Source of the DNA: JBCBGF01 sp039193455
GTDB lineage: Bacteria; Pseudomonadota; Alphaproteobacteria; Rhodobacterales; Rhodobacteraceae
Assembly: GCA_039193455.1 (NCBI GenBank)
Contig: JBCCWO010000002.1
Span: 1-64,000 of the forward strand
Direction of reading: 5' to 3'
Length of the DNA stretch: 64,000 nucleotides
Shown: positions 33,393 to 42,769 of the stretch, one piece after another
How positions within the stretch are numbered: the first letter of the stretch is position 1
Layout of the letters: every line of letters starts with the position of its first letter
Position numbers and translations under genes: made by a program
The notes under the pieces: generated by a model
Database searches by the model: none
Told to the model about the DNA's origin: nothing
What the model saw: the letters and a program-made list of their open reading frames with translations, nothing else

Positions 33393-34043
33393 CGCGGCCC
33401 GATCGCCTAAACGTGCGAGCCGCCAAGGGCTGCGGAAGGCGATGCGCCACCGATTGTCCGAGGTCGGGTGCAGTCCGCACTAAATCATGGCTATCGCCGG
33501 TCGAAAGTTGCTACCGAGGACAGGCGTTACACAAATTTGGGGAGCCGCGAGAAGCTTGCGACGTTGGCCCAAGAGTACTTCGCGAACATGAAAACCGGAA
33601 TAGGAATAGAGCGACCAAAACAGTGGAGGAAGGGCTCACCGCAAACGCTGCGGGATTCGCAGCGAGCCCGTTGTGCCCGATGCCGCGAGTCGTTTGAACA
33701 GCAGCTTCAGGCCAATGCATGGGTAAACCCCAACCCATTCAGAACGGTGGCGAGCGCCCAGAACCGCGCTCTTTCTTTGTTGATCTCACTGGGCATGGCA
33801 GCACTCTAGCTCGACAGTCAGATTGTAAGCATCATGAACATGCAACGGCAGAGCGTTTCGCGAAACGACACAGCGTCTGTCTCCCGCCTTTGCCCTGATT
33901 CTTCAAAGTAAGGCCAAAATTTAATCGTATTTTGCGTTTACCACTGTTGGTGATCTGCTCGCCGTTTGCGAGCGGTGCGGTCTTTGTCCGGCGTGTTCTG
34001 TCGGATGGGACGACTTAACGAGTGAACGACTGAGTACGAGTAC
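33393..34043. other. Gene-free stretch before the large surface-protein gene
   Basis: About 650 bp with only short, unconvincing open frames on both strands. The only structured element noticed is a palindrome at 33854-33867. The last 150 bp are AT-richer and probably hold the promoter of the downstream gene, but no clear -35/-10 pair was found. Confidence 0.5.
33854..33867. promoter_or_regulatory. Perfect 14-bp palindrome upstream of surface-protein gene
   Basis: CGTTTCGCGAAACG is a perfect palindrome 177 bp before the ATG at 34044. It could be a repressor operator; no cognate regulator is encoded nearby. Confidence 0.3.
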
Positions 34044-37000
34044 ATGACCCAGACCTACCTGCGCGCCCGGGCGGCGCTTGCCCCCTATGTTACAAAGTCC
34101 CTGGAGCTCTTGCCGCTTGCCTCAACCGCGTTGGGCTTGACCATGGCAGGGAGCATCGCATCGGCTAACCCGCTGCAAACGGGCGACTTTTCGTTCACGA
34201 TCAATTCCAGCGCCCCTCCATCGGGCAGCTGTACGGGCCCAGGCGATGCCGGATGTATCCATAGTCTGACGTCAGTTACGATTGGGTCGACGACATATAT
34301 CGATTTCACCTTCCCAAGCGCCTTCTCGGCGAACGGCTTTCCGTCAGGATCGAATGTTCAGTCCCGCATCCAGGGTGTCGCGGGCGATTACGTGTTTTCC
34401 AGCCCGAGCTATGCGGCAGACATGCTGGCCAACGTCTTCTCGGACATGGACCTGAACAAGTACCAACAGATCGATTCCAACGCGGCGAGCGGGTTTTTGA
34501 CCTTCACCTATCCGAACGATGTGCCGGCGACATCGGATTTCTACTTCATCACGACCGAGCGGCACGGCAACAACGATCAGATCGTTCAAGCTTTTGACGC
34601 TGGCGGCAATGCGCTTGGATCCGTCACGGTGAACCGGCGGCCTGCGCTGGACTACACCGATACCGGTGTGAATGTCGGGCTCAACCAGAACGGGTACATC
34701 TCGGTCATTCCGATGGACAGCTTCAATGTCTCATCAGATCCCCTGAACCCCTCCCAGGTCCGGTCGCTGCGCATTTCCTACACAGGCTTTGATGGCGCCG
34801 ACCACAAAACCTTTATCATCGGCGCCCAGACGATTGGCGATGTCGTCGCTCTGGATGACGACTATGCGGGCACCCCGGTGAACGGTGTTACCGGTGGCGC
34901 GGTTGGTTCGGTCCTGGCGAATGACGATCTGAACGGCGGCGACGCTCCCGCCGACGGGTCTGCCACGACGATCACTGTCACCGATGCGGACGGCCTGACA
35001 GGCGTATCGATTGCCGATAACGGGACGATCACAGTGCCCGCAGGCACGTCGGCGGGCACCTACGACATCGCCTACGAGCTGTGCGATGAAGCCGATCCGA
35101 CGACCTGCGACACGGCGACGGCGACGGTCGTTGTCACTGTGCCCGTGATCGATGCGGTCAATGATGACTTTAGCGGCGCCCCCATCGCGGGCGCGAGCGG
35201 TGGATCGGCAGGGTCGGTTCTGGCCAATGACACGCTGGGTGGCAGCGCGGTTGCTACCGACGGGTCTGACACCACGATTTCCATCACGGATCCCGACGGC
35301 CTGACCGGCGTAACCATTGCCGATAACGGCACGATCAGCGTACCGGCCGCGACCCCGGCAGGCACATACGACATCGTCTATGAGATCTGTGACGAGGCGA
35401 ACGCAACGATGTGCGACACCGCCACCGCGACCCTTGTCGTCAGCGCTGCCGTCATCGCGGCGGGCAATGACGATTTCAGTGCAAGCCCGGTCGTGGGCGC
35501 CACGGGCGGCAGCGTCGGGTCGGTTCTGATCAATGACACGCTGAATGGCAGTGGCGTGGCCACCGACGGGTCAGAAACCACCCTGACCGTGACCGACAAC
35601 GACGGCCTGACCGGCGTGTCCATTGCCGATGATGGGACCGTCACCGTGCCCGCGTCCACGCCGATTGGGACCTATGCGGTCGAGTATCAGCTGTGTGAAG
35701 AGCTGAACCCAACGAACTGTGCCACGGCCACGGCAACTGTTGTGGTCGTGCCCCCGGCCATCGAAGCCCATGATGACAGCTATGCCGGTACACCCGTTGA
35801 TGGCGGTATCGGCGGAACGGTCGGGTCCGTCCTGGACAATGACGAATTGGCCGGCAGCGCGGTTGCCACCGATGGGTCGGACACCACGATCACCGTTACC
35901 GATCCTGACGGCCTGACCGGCGTGTCCATTGCCGATGACGGCACGATCACGGTGCCTGCGGGAACCACCGCCGGAACCTATAACATCGAGTACGAGCTTT
36001 GCGATGAGGCCGCTCCGACGACATGCGACACCGCGACGGCGACCGTTTCGGTCAGCGCCCCCACGATTGATGCCGTGGACGACGATCTCAGCGCGAGCCC
36101 TGTTGTTGGCGCGACGGGCGGCGTGGCGGGTTCCGTCCTTGGCAATGATACTTTGGGCGGCGCCGCTGCCGCCACGGACGGGTCGGCCACAACGATTGCT
36201 GTCACCGATCCCGATGGTCTGACCGGTGTCACCATCGCCGACAACGGCACCGTCACGGTGCCTGCCGGAACCCCGGCCGGAACCTATGACATCGTGTATG
36301 AGCTGTGCGCCGAAAGCGATGCGACGCTCTGCGACAGCGCGACGGCTACCGTCGTGGTCAGCGCCGCCCCCATCGCAGCAGCAAACGACGACTTCAGCGG
36401 TACCCCCATCGTCGGTGTGACCGGTGGCTCGGCAGGATCTGTCCTGGGCAACGATACGCTGGGAGGCAGCGCGGTTGCCACCGACGGCTCCGCGACTGTT
36501 CTGACCATTACCGATGAAGATGGTTTGACGGGCGTCACCATTGCCGATGACGGCACCATCTCTGTCCCGGCGGCCACGCCAAGCGGCACCTATACGATCA
36601 CGTACCAGCTGTGTGAGGAGTTGAACCCGACGAACTGCGCCACGGCGACCGCGACTGTTGTCGTGACCGCCCCGGCCATCGATGCGACGGATGACAGCTT
36701 TGCGGGCACGCCGGTCGATGGGTTTGCTGGCGGAGCGGTGGGGTCGGTACTGGCCAATGATCAGATGGCAGGCAGTGGTGTTGCCACCGACGGATCGCAA
36801 ACGACGCTGTCTGTGACCGATCCGGACGGACTGACGGGCGTGTCCATCGCTGATGACGGGACGGTCACAATCCCTGCCGGTACGCCTGCGGGAACCTATG
36901 ACGTGGTCTATCAGCTGTGCGATCAGTCCGCGCCAACGACCTGCGACACGGCCACGGCCACCATTGCGGTCAGCGCACCGGCTATCGACGCAGCCGATGA

Positions 37001-38753
37001 CACCTTCGCCACCAACCCGGTGGGCTCCGGGATGGGCGGCACGGTCGGCTCGGTCCTGGCCAATGACACGCTCAGCGGGGGTGTCGTTGCAACGGATGGT
37101 TCGCAAACCACCCTGTCGATCACCGATCCCGATGGCCTGACCGGCGTGGCGATTGCCGATAACGGCACGGTCACCATTCCTGCGGGCACGCCCGTGGGAA
37201 CCTACAACGTGGTTTATCAGCTGTGTGATGCGCTGAACCCGACAAATTGCGACACGGCAACCGTCACGATTGCGGTCGACAACACCGACCTTCTGGATGC
37301 AATCGCCGATGACCTGACGACCATCCTGGAAGATGATGTGGCGGCCACGCTGGCCGATCAGAGCGCGCGCATGGGTGACTATGCCTCCGGCGCGCTGGAG
37401 CGGCTAAAGTCGCGCACCGGCCACCAATGTGCGGCAGCGGCGACGCTGATGGCGAAGAACGTGCTCTTCGACACCGACAAGGCCATCATCAAGCCCGAAA
37501 GCGATCGGGTGCTGGATGAAATCGCAAGCGTCCTTGCAACCTGTAACGGCAGCGTCTTCGAGATCGGCGGGCATACGGACAGCCGCGCCTCGGACGCCTA
37601 TAACATCGCGCTGAGCCAAAGACGGGTGAACGCGGTTCTGGGCGCCTTGACCGAACGCGGGATCGATACCTCGGGCTTTGTCGCCCGTGGGTATGGCGAG
37701 CGGCGCCCGGTTGCCAGCAACGCAACCGTGGAAGGCATGGCCCAAAACCGCCGGGTGGAGTTTGCCCTGATGGAAGACGGTGAGGCGGATTACGACACCT
37801 GCGGCAATGGCGCTAGCACCAACCGCGGCCTCGATGCGACCGCTGACGAGGCCGGGCTCACGGTCAATGGCAGCCTCTTCGACGAACGCTATGACTGCGG
37901 CCATGATCGCTGGTCGATCGTCGAAGGCACCGTCAGCCACCTCGACACCGACAGTGGCCTTGAACGCACCGCCGTGAACCTGTCCTTCCGCCGCGAACGT
38001 TTCGTGTCGGACGACAGCGTGCGCGGGTACTTCGTGGGGCTCTATGGCAGCCAGAGCGACGTGGATCGCGAAGCCACGGGCGAGATCGAAGGCGCAGGCC
38101 TGAACGCTGGCCTCTATGGCGCCACCCGCCTGCACGACAACCTGTACCTCGACTACTACCTGGGGGCAGCCACCGGTGTGCACGATTTCGATCTGGCCTT
38201 TGACGATCCGATGGGCGTGATTAACGCGACCGGGGACTACACCTATGTCGCTGGCTTTGCGGGCGCGGCCCTATCGGGCGACCTGGACTATGGGAACTAC
38301 ACCCTGTCTCCGCGCGCCGGGGTCGAGCTTGCCTATGCTCCAGGCGGCGATGCCGAAGTGGAGGCCGCGCTTGGGGCCGTCACGCAGTCCGGCACGCTCG
38401 ACCTCGACTCGGTGAGTGGCAGCGCGGTATTTGCCGAGTTCGGGGTAGAGCGTGGGTTCAACGACGACCGGTCCTCGGTCGCACTGACACCGCGTCTGAC
38501 CTGCTATCAGTCCTTCGGCAGCCTTGGCGGAGAGTGCAGCATCGGTGCCTCGCTGGAGCTTGCCTCAAGCGATGACGAAAAAGGGCGCGAATATGCGGTT
38601 GAACTAACTGGCGAGCGCGGACAGTCCTTCACAAGCGGCGCGATCAGCGCAAGCGTGTCCTGGCCGGTCGCCTCGGGGCAGCTGGATGCCAGCGCAGGTG
38701 TGACCCAGGACGGTGCGATGAGCATCAGTGGCCTACTTGGTATCAAGTTCTGA
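34044..38753 (+). CDS. Giant surface protein: tandem Ig-like repeats, OmpA domain, autotransporter-like barrel
   Basis: 1569 residues. A long signal peptide (cleavage near residue 41, SIASA-NP) is followed by a unique N-terminal domain (about 42-270). Eight repeats of about 101 residues (271-1078) follow, then an OmpA peptidoglycan-binding domain (about 1129-1250; LFDTDKAIIKPESDRVLDEI, GHTDSRASDAYN) and a C-terminal beta-barrel ending in Phe, like autotransporter translocators. Each repeat has GSVLANDTL, DPDGLTGVSIADNGT and a Cys-x7-Cys pair. Likely an outer-membrane adhesin with its repeats exposed. The OmpA domain next to the barrel is an unusual order. No Shine-Dalgarno is evident. Confidence 0.85.
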   Translation: MTQTYLRARAALAPYVTKSLELLPLASTALGLTMAGSIASANPLQTGDFSFTINSSAPPSGSCTGPGDAGCIHSLTSVTIGSTTYIDFTFPSAFSANGFPSGSNVQSRIQGVAGDYVFSSPSYAADMLANVFSDMDLNKYQQIDSNAASGFLTFTYPNDVPATSDFYFITTERHGNNDQIVQAFDAGGNALGSVTVNRRPALDYTDTGVNVGLNQNGYISVIPMDSFNVSSDPLNPSQVRSLRISYTGFDGADHKTFIIGAQTIGDVVALDDDYAGTPVNGVTGGAVGSVLANDDLNGGDAPADGSATTITVTDADGLTGVSIADNGTITVPAGTSAGTYDIAYELCDEADPTTCDTATATVVVTVPVIDAVNDDFSGAPIAGASGGSAGSVLANDTLGGSAVATDGSDTTISITDPDGLTGVTIADNGTISVPAATPAGTYDIVYEICDEANATMCDTATATLVVSAAVIAAGNDDFSASPVVGATGGSVGSVLINDTLNGSGVATDGSETTLTVTDNDGLTGVSIADDGTVTVPASTPIGTYAVEYQLCEELNPTNCATATATVVVVPPAIEAHDDSYAGTPVDGGIGGTVGSVLDNDELAGSAVATDGSDTTITVTDPDGLTGVSIADDGTITVPAGTTAGTYNIEYELCDEAAPTTCDTATATVSVSAPTIDAVDDDLSASPVVGATGGVAGSVLGNDTLGGAAAATDGSATTIAVTDPDGLTGVTIADNGTVTVPAGTPAGTYDIVYELCAESDATLCDSATATVVVSAAPIAAANDDFSGTPIVGVTGGSAGSVLGNDTLGGSAVATDGSATVLTITDEDGLTGVTIADDGTISVPAATPSGTYTITYQLCEELNPTNCATATATVVVTAPAIDATDDSFAGTPVDGFAGGAVGSVLANDQMAGSGVATDGSQTTLSVTDPDGLTGVSIADDGTVTIPAGTPAGTYDVVYQLCDQSAPTTCDTATATIAVSAPAIDAADDTFATNPVGSGMGGTVGSVLANDTLSGGVVATDGSQTTLSITDPDGLTGVAIADNGTVTIPAGTPVGTYNVVYQLCDALNPTNCDTATVTIAVDNTDLLDAIADDLTTILEDDVAATLADQSARMGDYASGALERLKSRTGHQCAAAATLMAKNVLFDTDKAIIKPESDRVLDEIASVLATCNGSVFEIGGHTDSRASDAYNIALSQRRVNAVLGALTERGIDTSGFVARGYGERRPVASNATVEGMAQNRRVEFALMEDGEADYDTCGNGASTNRGLDATADEAGLTVNGSLFDERYDCGHDRWSIVEGTVSHLDTDSGLERTAVNLSFRRERFVSDDSVRGYFVGLYGSQSDVDREATGEIEGAGLNAGLYGATRLHDNLYLDYYLGAATGVHDFDLAFDDPMGVINATGDYTYVAGFAGAALSGDLDYGNYTLSPRAGVELAYAPGGDAEVEAALGAVTQSGTLDLDSVSGSAVFAEFGVERGFNDDRSSVALTPRLTCYQSFGSLGGECSIGASLELASSDDEKGREYAVELTGERGQSFTSGAISASVSWPVASGQLDASAGVTQDGAMSISGLLGIKF
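34854..37278 (+). repeat. Eight in-frame ~303-bp repeats with a three-unit supercycle
   Basis: Eight coding repeats of about 101 codons. Ends with (D/S/A)PTTCDTATAT and starts with YAGTPV-like sequence mark units 1, 4 and 7. NATMCDT/DATLCDS ends mark units 2 and 5. ELNPTNCATATATVVV ends mark units 3 and 6. Unit 8 ends LNPTNCDT. The order is A-B-C-A-B-C-A-C', consistent with duplication of a ~0.9-kb three-unit block. Confidence 0.85.
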
Positions 38754-38820
38754 GTGTTGGGTGCGGGGGTCGTGCAGCGTACGGCGGTGTCTCATTTAGG
38801 CGTCGCCGTCCTGCATTTGT

Positions 38821-38843
38821 GGGGGAACCGGTCGAGTTCCCCC
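38821..38843 (+). terminator. Hairpin downstream of surface-protein gene
   Basis: GGGGGAAC (38821-38828) and GTTCCCCC (38836-38843) form a perfect 8-bp stem with a 7-base loop, about 70 bp after the stop. No T run follows, so it may be a weak terminator or an mRNA 3'-end stabiliser. Confidence 0.4.
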
Positions 38844-39084
38844 CTGGCAGATACCGCCACAAATACTCACATGCGAGGTTTTCGCAAAATTTGGCAAAAC
38901 AAGCGAAAAATGCGCTCTGAGTGAGACGAATTTGATCACAGTTCGTAGCGGCGCATTCATATAAACGGCGCAGGCTTCGTATCGGGGCCACTTCAACAAC
39001 TGACCGACAACAATCGCAGGGCTTTCATCCTGCCAACCATGGCGCGCGCGCTGTGGTCTCATAACATATTGATTGGACGAAGAA

Positions 39085-39453
39085 ATGCGCACCAAAACGA
39101 ACCGCCTTCCGGCCAGCCAGGCCTTGGCAAACGCCGTTCTCGAAACACTCGCCCACATTGCCGCCCCGAAAAGGCTGATCAGCAAGTGGATCTGGGCCAC
39201 CGATCCGTCGGGAGGCAATGCCAAGCATCTTCGCCTCAGCTGGGGACCGGATGTTGCCTGGGAAAAGCGCGTCTTGGGAGAACTCAGGCGCATGAGCGAC
39301 CACGAGCTTGCCGACATTGGCCTCTCGCGCTCGGACTTGACCCTAGAGGGCCTGGCCATTGCGGGGTCCAAGCGCGCGCTTCGGCAGGACGCGGTCGCGG
39401 CTGAGATCGCGAAAGCGGACAAGAAAACGGGAGAGGATCAGCATGGAAATTAG
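39085..39453 (+). CDS. DUF1127-like small protein
   Basis: 122 residues from ATG 39085; a TTG four codons earlier is in frame. The C-terminal half contains VLGELRRMSDHELADIGLSR, the signature of the small DUF1127 (YjiS-like) family, which is often Arg-rich and RNA-related. The N-terminal ~65 residues are not recognised. It overlaps the STAS gene by 11 bp, so the two are probably cotranslated. Confidence 0.65.
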   Translation: MRTKTNRLPASQALANAVLETLAHIAAPKRLISKWIWATDPSGGNAKHLRLSWGPDVAWEKRVLGELRRMSDHELADIGLSRSDLTLEGLAIAGSKRALRQDAVAAEIAKADKKTGEDQHGN

Positions 39454-39781
39454 CGTTGAAGACGCCGGGCCATACAACAGCGTCCGGCTTTACGGTCGGC
39501 TTGATAGCAAAGGAGCCGGCTCAATCTACGATGCGATCGTTGAACTTGGCTCACTTGGTCCAGGCAAAGTCGTTGTAAGCGTTGCCGCCGTCACGCATGT
39601 GACCCGCGCCGGATGCAGCGCCCTGATTGTCGCCGCCAAGATGCTTCACACAAGGACGGGCGAGAGGCTCTTAATCAATGACGCCTCGCCAGAGTTTGTG
39701 TCTATCCTAAGTGAGGCCGGTTTCGACCATTTGATCCTGATCCAGCCAGCTTCTGATCCGTTGGCGGCCTTCGCTGCTTGA
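39443..39781 (+). CDS. STAS-domain protein lacking the phospho-serine
   Basis: 112 residues from ATG 39443, preceded by GGAGAGGA. It has the STAS fold of anti-sigma-factor antagonists (VVVSVAAVTHVTRAGCSALI, then AAKMLHTRTGERLLIND). In SpoIIAA-type proteins the switch Ser lies in a DSxG motif; here the aligned stretch reads TRAG, so phosphorylation at that site is not expected. No partner kinase is encoded next to it. Likely a constitutive or non-canonical STAS partner. Confidence 0.8.
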   Translation: MEISVEDAGPYNSVRLYGRLDSKGAGSIYDAIVELGSLGPGKVVVSVAAVTHVTRAGCSALIVAAKMLHTRTGERLLINDASPEFVSILSEAGFDHLILIQPASDPLAAFAA

Positions 39782-39810
39782 ACGTCTTTGAACGCGAAGC
39801 CCATCTCTTG

Positions 39811-39857
39811 TTGCTTGCGCTTTGACACCCCGGAAACACGTGTCAGAGCGCAGGCAA
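39811..39857 (+). terminator. Strong 18-bp hairpin after the STAS gene
   Basis: TTGCTTGCGCTTTGACAC (39811-39828) pairs with GTGTCAGAGCGCAGGCAA (39840-39857) over 18 positions, two of them U-G pairs that form only in plus-strand RNA. It lies 30 bp after the STAS stop. No T run follows. A second short hairpin, GCAACT (39854-39859) with AGTTGC (39871-39876), overlaps its right arm, so the two are mutually exclusive. Confidence 0.55.
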
Positions 39858-39876
39858 CTGCCATAGCTTGAGTTGC

Positions 39877-40405
39877 AAAACCTCTAGGCCACGAAAGCAT
39901 GGTTGCCCTTCGCGCGTTCGTTCGTGTTTGAGGCCCAAGGGCCAATACAACGGCGCTTTTGGGTTCTCACCCACCGTGGGAGAAGATGCGGCTGTCGGTA
40001 GATACGTCTAGCCAATGCGGTCATCCCGCGACCGCCTTCGATGCTGCGGTCGCAATTTGCGCCTGTACCTTATGGAGTAGATGCAAAATAGGAGCCCTGC
40101 CAACTGCAACGCGGACGAAGCGGCCATTGGCTAAATGGCGGCTTACCACGAGCGGAGCCTAAGAAACATCGAGCGCAATCGCCGCGCAAGCTGTTGGAGT
40201 TTGGTGCATTAGGCGGAAATGCCCTGTTAGATCGCCGTTATTAGCGAGAATGGACCGCGCAATTCAGCTAACTGAGACTGTGAGGGAAAACGGCCAAAAA
40301 AACGAAAAGCCGGTCCGTCTCAGCGATAGATGCCCATGCTCAAGCCCCGGGGTTGACGCATGCAATCTGAGAAAAACGGAACTGTTTGAGTAAGACAAGC
40401 GCCTG
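39877..40405. other. Gene-free stretch before tRNA-Ser
   Basis: About 530 bp without a supportable gene on either strand; open frames are short and featureless. No integrase, transposase fragment or direct repeat of the tRNA 3' end was noticed. Confidence 0.45.
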
Positions 40406-40495
40406 TGGCGGAGAGACAGGGATTCGAACCCTGGGACCGCTCTCACGGTCAACGGTTTTCAAGACCGCCGCATTCGACCACTCTGCCACCTCTCC
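40406..40495 (-). tRNA. tRNA-Ser (anticodon UGA)
   Basis: The minus strand reads GGAGAGGTGGCAG at the 5' end, has the anticodon loop CTTGAAA with anticodon TGA, a long variable arm typical of class II tRNA-Ser, the T-loop GGTTCGAATCC and an encoded CCA. The acceptor stem pairs over seven positions with one G-U. Confidence 0.95.
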
Positions 40496-40704
40496 GCTGG
40501 GCGCGTGATTAGCGACAAAACACGCGTGATGTAAAGCACCGGGCAACAGCCGCGCTGTCGGTGTAAACGCCCTGAACTCTTCCAATATGCGCCATAGCAG
40601 GCTAGAGTTTCCAAAACCGGCGGCCGTGAATGCGCGCCGGGCGAGCAGACTGGTCTACATTGAATACGAGAACGCGCCGCAAAGGTGCGGGGGTGAGGCA
40701 AGGC

Positions 40705-41586
40705 ATGGCAAGAGTGTTCACGGCAAAACTGGCGGTGCTGGTGGCCGCCCTATCGCTTTCGGGATGCGAGGAATTGGGCATGGGCTCGTGGTTGGCAGAG
40801 CCCGAGGGCGAGCCGACCGAAGGCGGCGTCGCCGCCGCGTCCAGCATCGAACGTGACGTCGAAATGCCCGATGTCTTCAATGCGACCGAGACGGGTCTCT
40901 GGGACGGGCGCCCGTCGCTGGGCGGTGTTTGGGTCGCGCATCCGGATGCCGCAGACCCTGAGCGGGTGATCATCCGCAACTCTGTCAACGGGCAATCCGT
41001 GATTGGCGCCCTGTTCCGCCGCGAACGGGAGAACCCCGGGCCGCGCATTCAGGTGTCTTCTGACGCGGCCGAGGCGCTGGGCATGCTGGCCGGGCAGCCG
41101 ACCGACCTGAGCGTGGTTGCGTTGCGTCGCGAACAGGTGCCGGTTGCGCCGATTGTTGCCGAGGGCGAGCTTCCGCTTGATCCCGAAACGGGAGAGGCCG
41201 CGATTGCGGCAACGGGGTTAGAGCCGATCACGACCACGTCGCTGGACGGCGGAGCCGATGTTCTGGAGCCCGCTGCGCCGGTTACACCGGCCCCTGCACC
41301 GGAGGCCATAGTTGCCACGGCCCCCGCCGCTGCACCGGCGGCCACGTCGACGCTGGACAAGCCGTTCATTCAGATCGGCATTTTCTCGGTCGAGGAAAAC
41401 GCCGCAAACACGGCAACGAGCCTGCGCAACATCGGGATTGTCCCAACGGTTCTGGAGCAAGAGAGCCAGGGCAAGACGTTCTGGCGCGTGGTGGTCGGCC
41501 CCGCCGCCTCGCGTGATGACCAGCGCGTTATCCTGGGTCAGGTCCGGCAGCTGGGCTTTGACGATGCATACTATGTCTCAAACTGA
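40705..41586 (+). CDS. RlpA-like SPOR-domain lipoprotein
   Basis: 293 residues from ATG 40705 (earlier in-frame starts precede the signal). The lipobox LSLSGC gives lipidated Cys after a 17-20 residue signal. The middle (about 75-145; ERVIIRNSVNGQSVIGALF, ALGMLAGQPTDLSVVALRRE) resembles the double-psi barrel of RlpA. An Ala/Pro linker leads to a C-terminal SPOR domain (about 222-293, FIQIGIFSVEENAANTA). It probably binds denuded septal glycan. It lies just upstream of dacF, another wall gene. Confidence 0.8.
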   Translation: MARVFTAKLAVLVAALSLSGCEELGMGSWLAEPEGEPTEGGVAAASSIERDVEMPDVFNATETGLWDGRPSLGGVWVAHPDAADPERVIIRNSVNGQSVIGALFRRERENPGPRIQVSSDAAEALGMLAGQPTDLSVVALRREQVPVAPIVAEGELPLDPETGEAAIAATGLEPITTTSLDGGADVLEPAAPVTPAPAPEAIVATAPAAAPAATSTLDKPFIQIGIFSVEENAANTATSLRNIGIVPTVLEQESQGKTFWRVVVGPAASRDDQRVILGQVRQLGFDDAYYVSN

Positions 41587-41605
41587 CGGAGTGGGGAAAC
41601 GCGCG

Positions 41606-42769
41606 ATGACCGGACTGTTCCGCCTGATCACCTGTGCCGCGGCTGTGCTGAGCATCACGCTTCCGGCACAGGCCGCGTTCGAGACCCGGGCGACCGCGGC
41701 CTATGTCTACGATCTGACGACCGACACGGTGCTTCTGGAAAAACAGGCCGATGTGCCCTTGCCGCCGGCTTCGATGTCAAAGCTGATGACGCTCTACATG
41801 TTGTTCGAGGCGCTGCGCGATGGCCGGGTGACACTTGAAACCGAGTTTCAAGTTTCGACCAAGGCGCGCCTGATGGGTGGCTCGACGATGTTTCTGGATG
41901 AAACCGACCGGCCGACCGTTGAGCAGCTGATCAAGGGCATCGTCGTACAGTCGGGCAATGATGCCTGCGTGGTGGTGGCCGAGGGTCTTGCCGGGTCAGA
42001 AGATGCGTTCGCGCGGCTGATGAACGACCGCGCAACGGATCTGGGCATGACCGGATCGACCTTTGTGAACTCGACCGGGTGGCCCAATCCGAACCATCGC
42101 ATGACCATGCAGGATCTGGGCGTGCTGGCGGCCCGGCTGATCCAGGACTTCCCCGAGTACTACGGTTATTTCGCAATGACCGAGTATGATTTTGACGGGC
42201 GTTCCCCCGCGAACCGGTTCAACCGCAATCCGATCCTGAGCCTTGGGATTGGGGGCGATGGGCTCAAGACCGGGCACACCGAAGAGGCGGGTTTTGGCCT
42301 TGTCGGTTCGGCCGTGCAGGGCAATCGCCGCGTCGTCTTTGTGGTCACCGGGCTCGACAGCCGCGTTGCCCGCGCCGAGGAATCCGAGCGGGTCGTGTCC
42401 TGGGCGTTTCGCCAGTTTGTCGAGCGTGACATGGTGGCCGAGGGCACCGTGGTGGCGGATGCCGATATCTGGATGGGCGATCACACCAAGATCAGCCTGG
42501 TCGCGGGCGAGGATGTGTCGCTTTTGATGCCGGCGACGGCGGATGAACCAAAGGACGTTCGGGTCGAATATCGTGGGCCGCTGGAGGCGCCGATCGAGGC
42601 TGGCCAACCCGTTGCCGAACTGGTTGTGCCCCGCGAAGGTTTGCCTGATGCGCGAATTCCGTTGGTGTCCGATCGTGACGTGGCGCGTGGCGGGTTTCTG
42701 CCGCGCGTTCGCTCGGCTGCGAAGGTGCTGTTTCGCGAAGCCATCGATCAGGCGCAACAGCTGCGGTGA
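41606..42769 (+). CDS. dacF: D-alanyl-D-alanine carboxypeptidase (PBP5/DacF type)
   Basis: 387 residues from ATG 41606. The signal peptide ends near PAQAA. Penicillin-binding motifs are SMSKLM (SxxK), SGNDAC (SxN) and KTGHTEEAG (KTG). A C-terminal PBP5 beta-domain and an amphipathic end (RSAAKVLFREAIDQA) fit membrane association. It trims the pentapeptides of peptidoglycan. The stop overlaps the tmk start (GTGA). Confidence 0.93.
   Translation: MTGLFRLITCAAAVLSITLPAQAAFETRATAAYVYDLTTDTVLLEKQADVPLPPASMSKLMTLYMLFEALRDGRVTLETEFQVSTKARLMGGSTMFLDETDRPTVEQLIKGIVVQSGNDACVVVAEGLAGSEDAFARLMNDRATDLGMTGSTFVNSTGWPNPNHRMTMQDLGVLAARLIQDFPEYYGYFAMTEYDFDGRSPANRFNRNPILSLGIGGDGLKTGHTEEAGFGLVGSAVQGNRRVVFVVTGLDSRVARAEESERVVSWAFRQFVERDMVAEGTVVADADIWMGDHTKISLVAGEDVSLLMPATADEPKDVRVEYRGPLEAPIEAGQPVAELVVPREGLPDARIPLVSDRDVARGGFLPRVRSAAKVLFREAIDQAQQLR

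Noticed and set aside
33368..33809. Short plus-strand frames after the universal stress protein
   Set aside because: Overlapping frames with no domain, signal or ribosome site; treated as non-coding.
35571..37106. Long antisense open frame (511 codons) under the surface-protein repeats
   Set aside because: It mirrors the repeat periodicity of the sense strand, has no recognisable domain or ribosome site, and is a by-product of GC-rich repeated codons.
34854..37278. CRISPR array or non-coding satellite
   Set aside because: The repeats are about 303 bp, in frame and protein-coding, with no spacer pattern.
39877..40495. Integration site at tRNA-Ser
   Set aside because: No integrase, mobile gene or repeat of the tRNA 3' end was found within the window.
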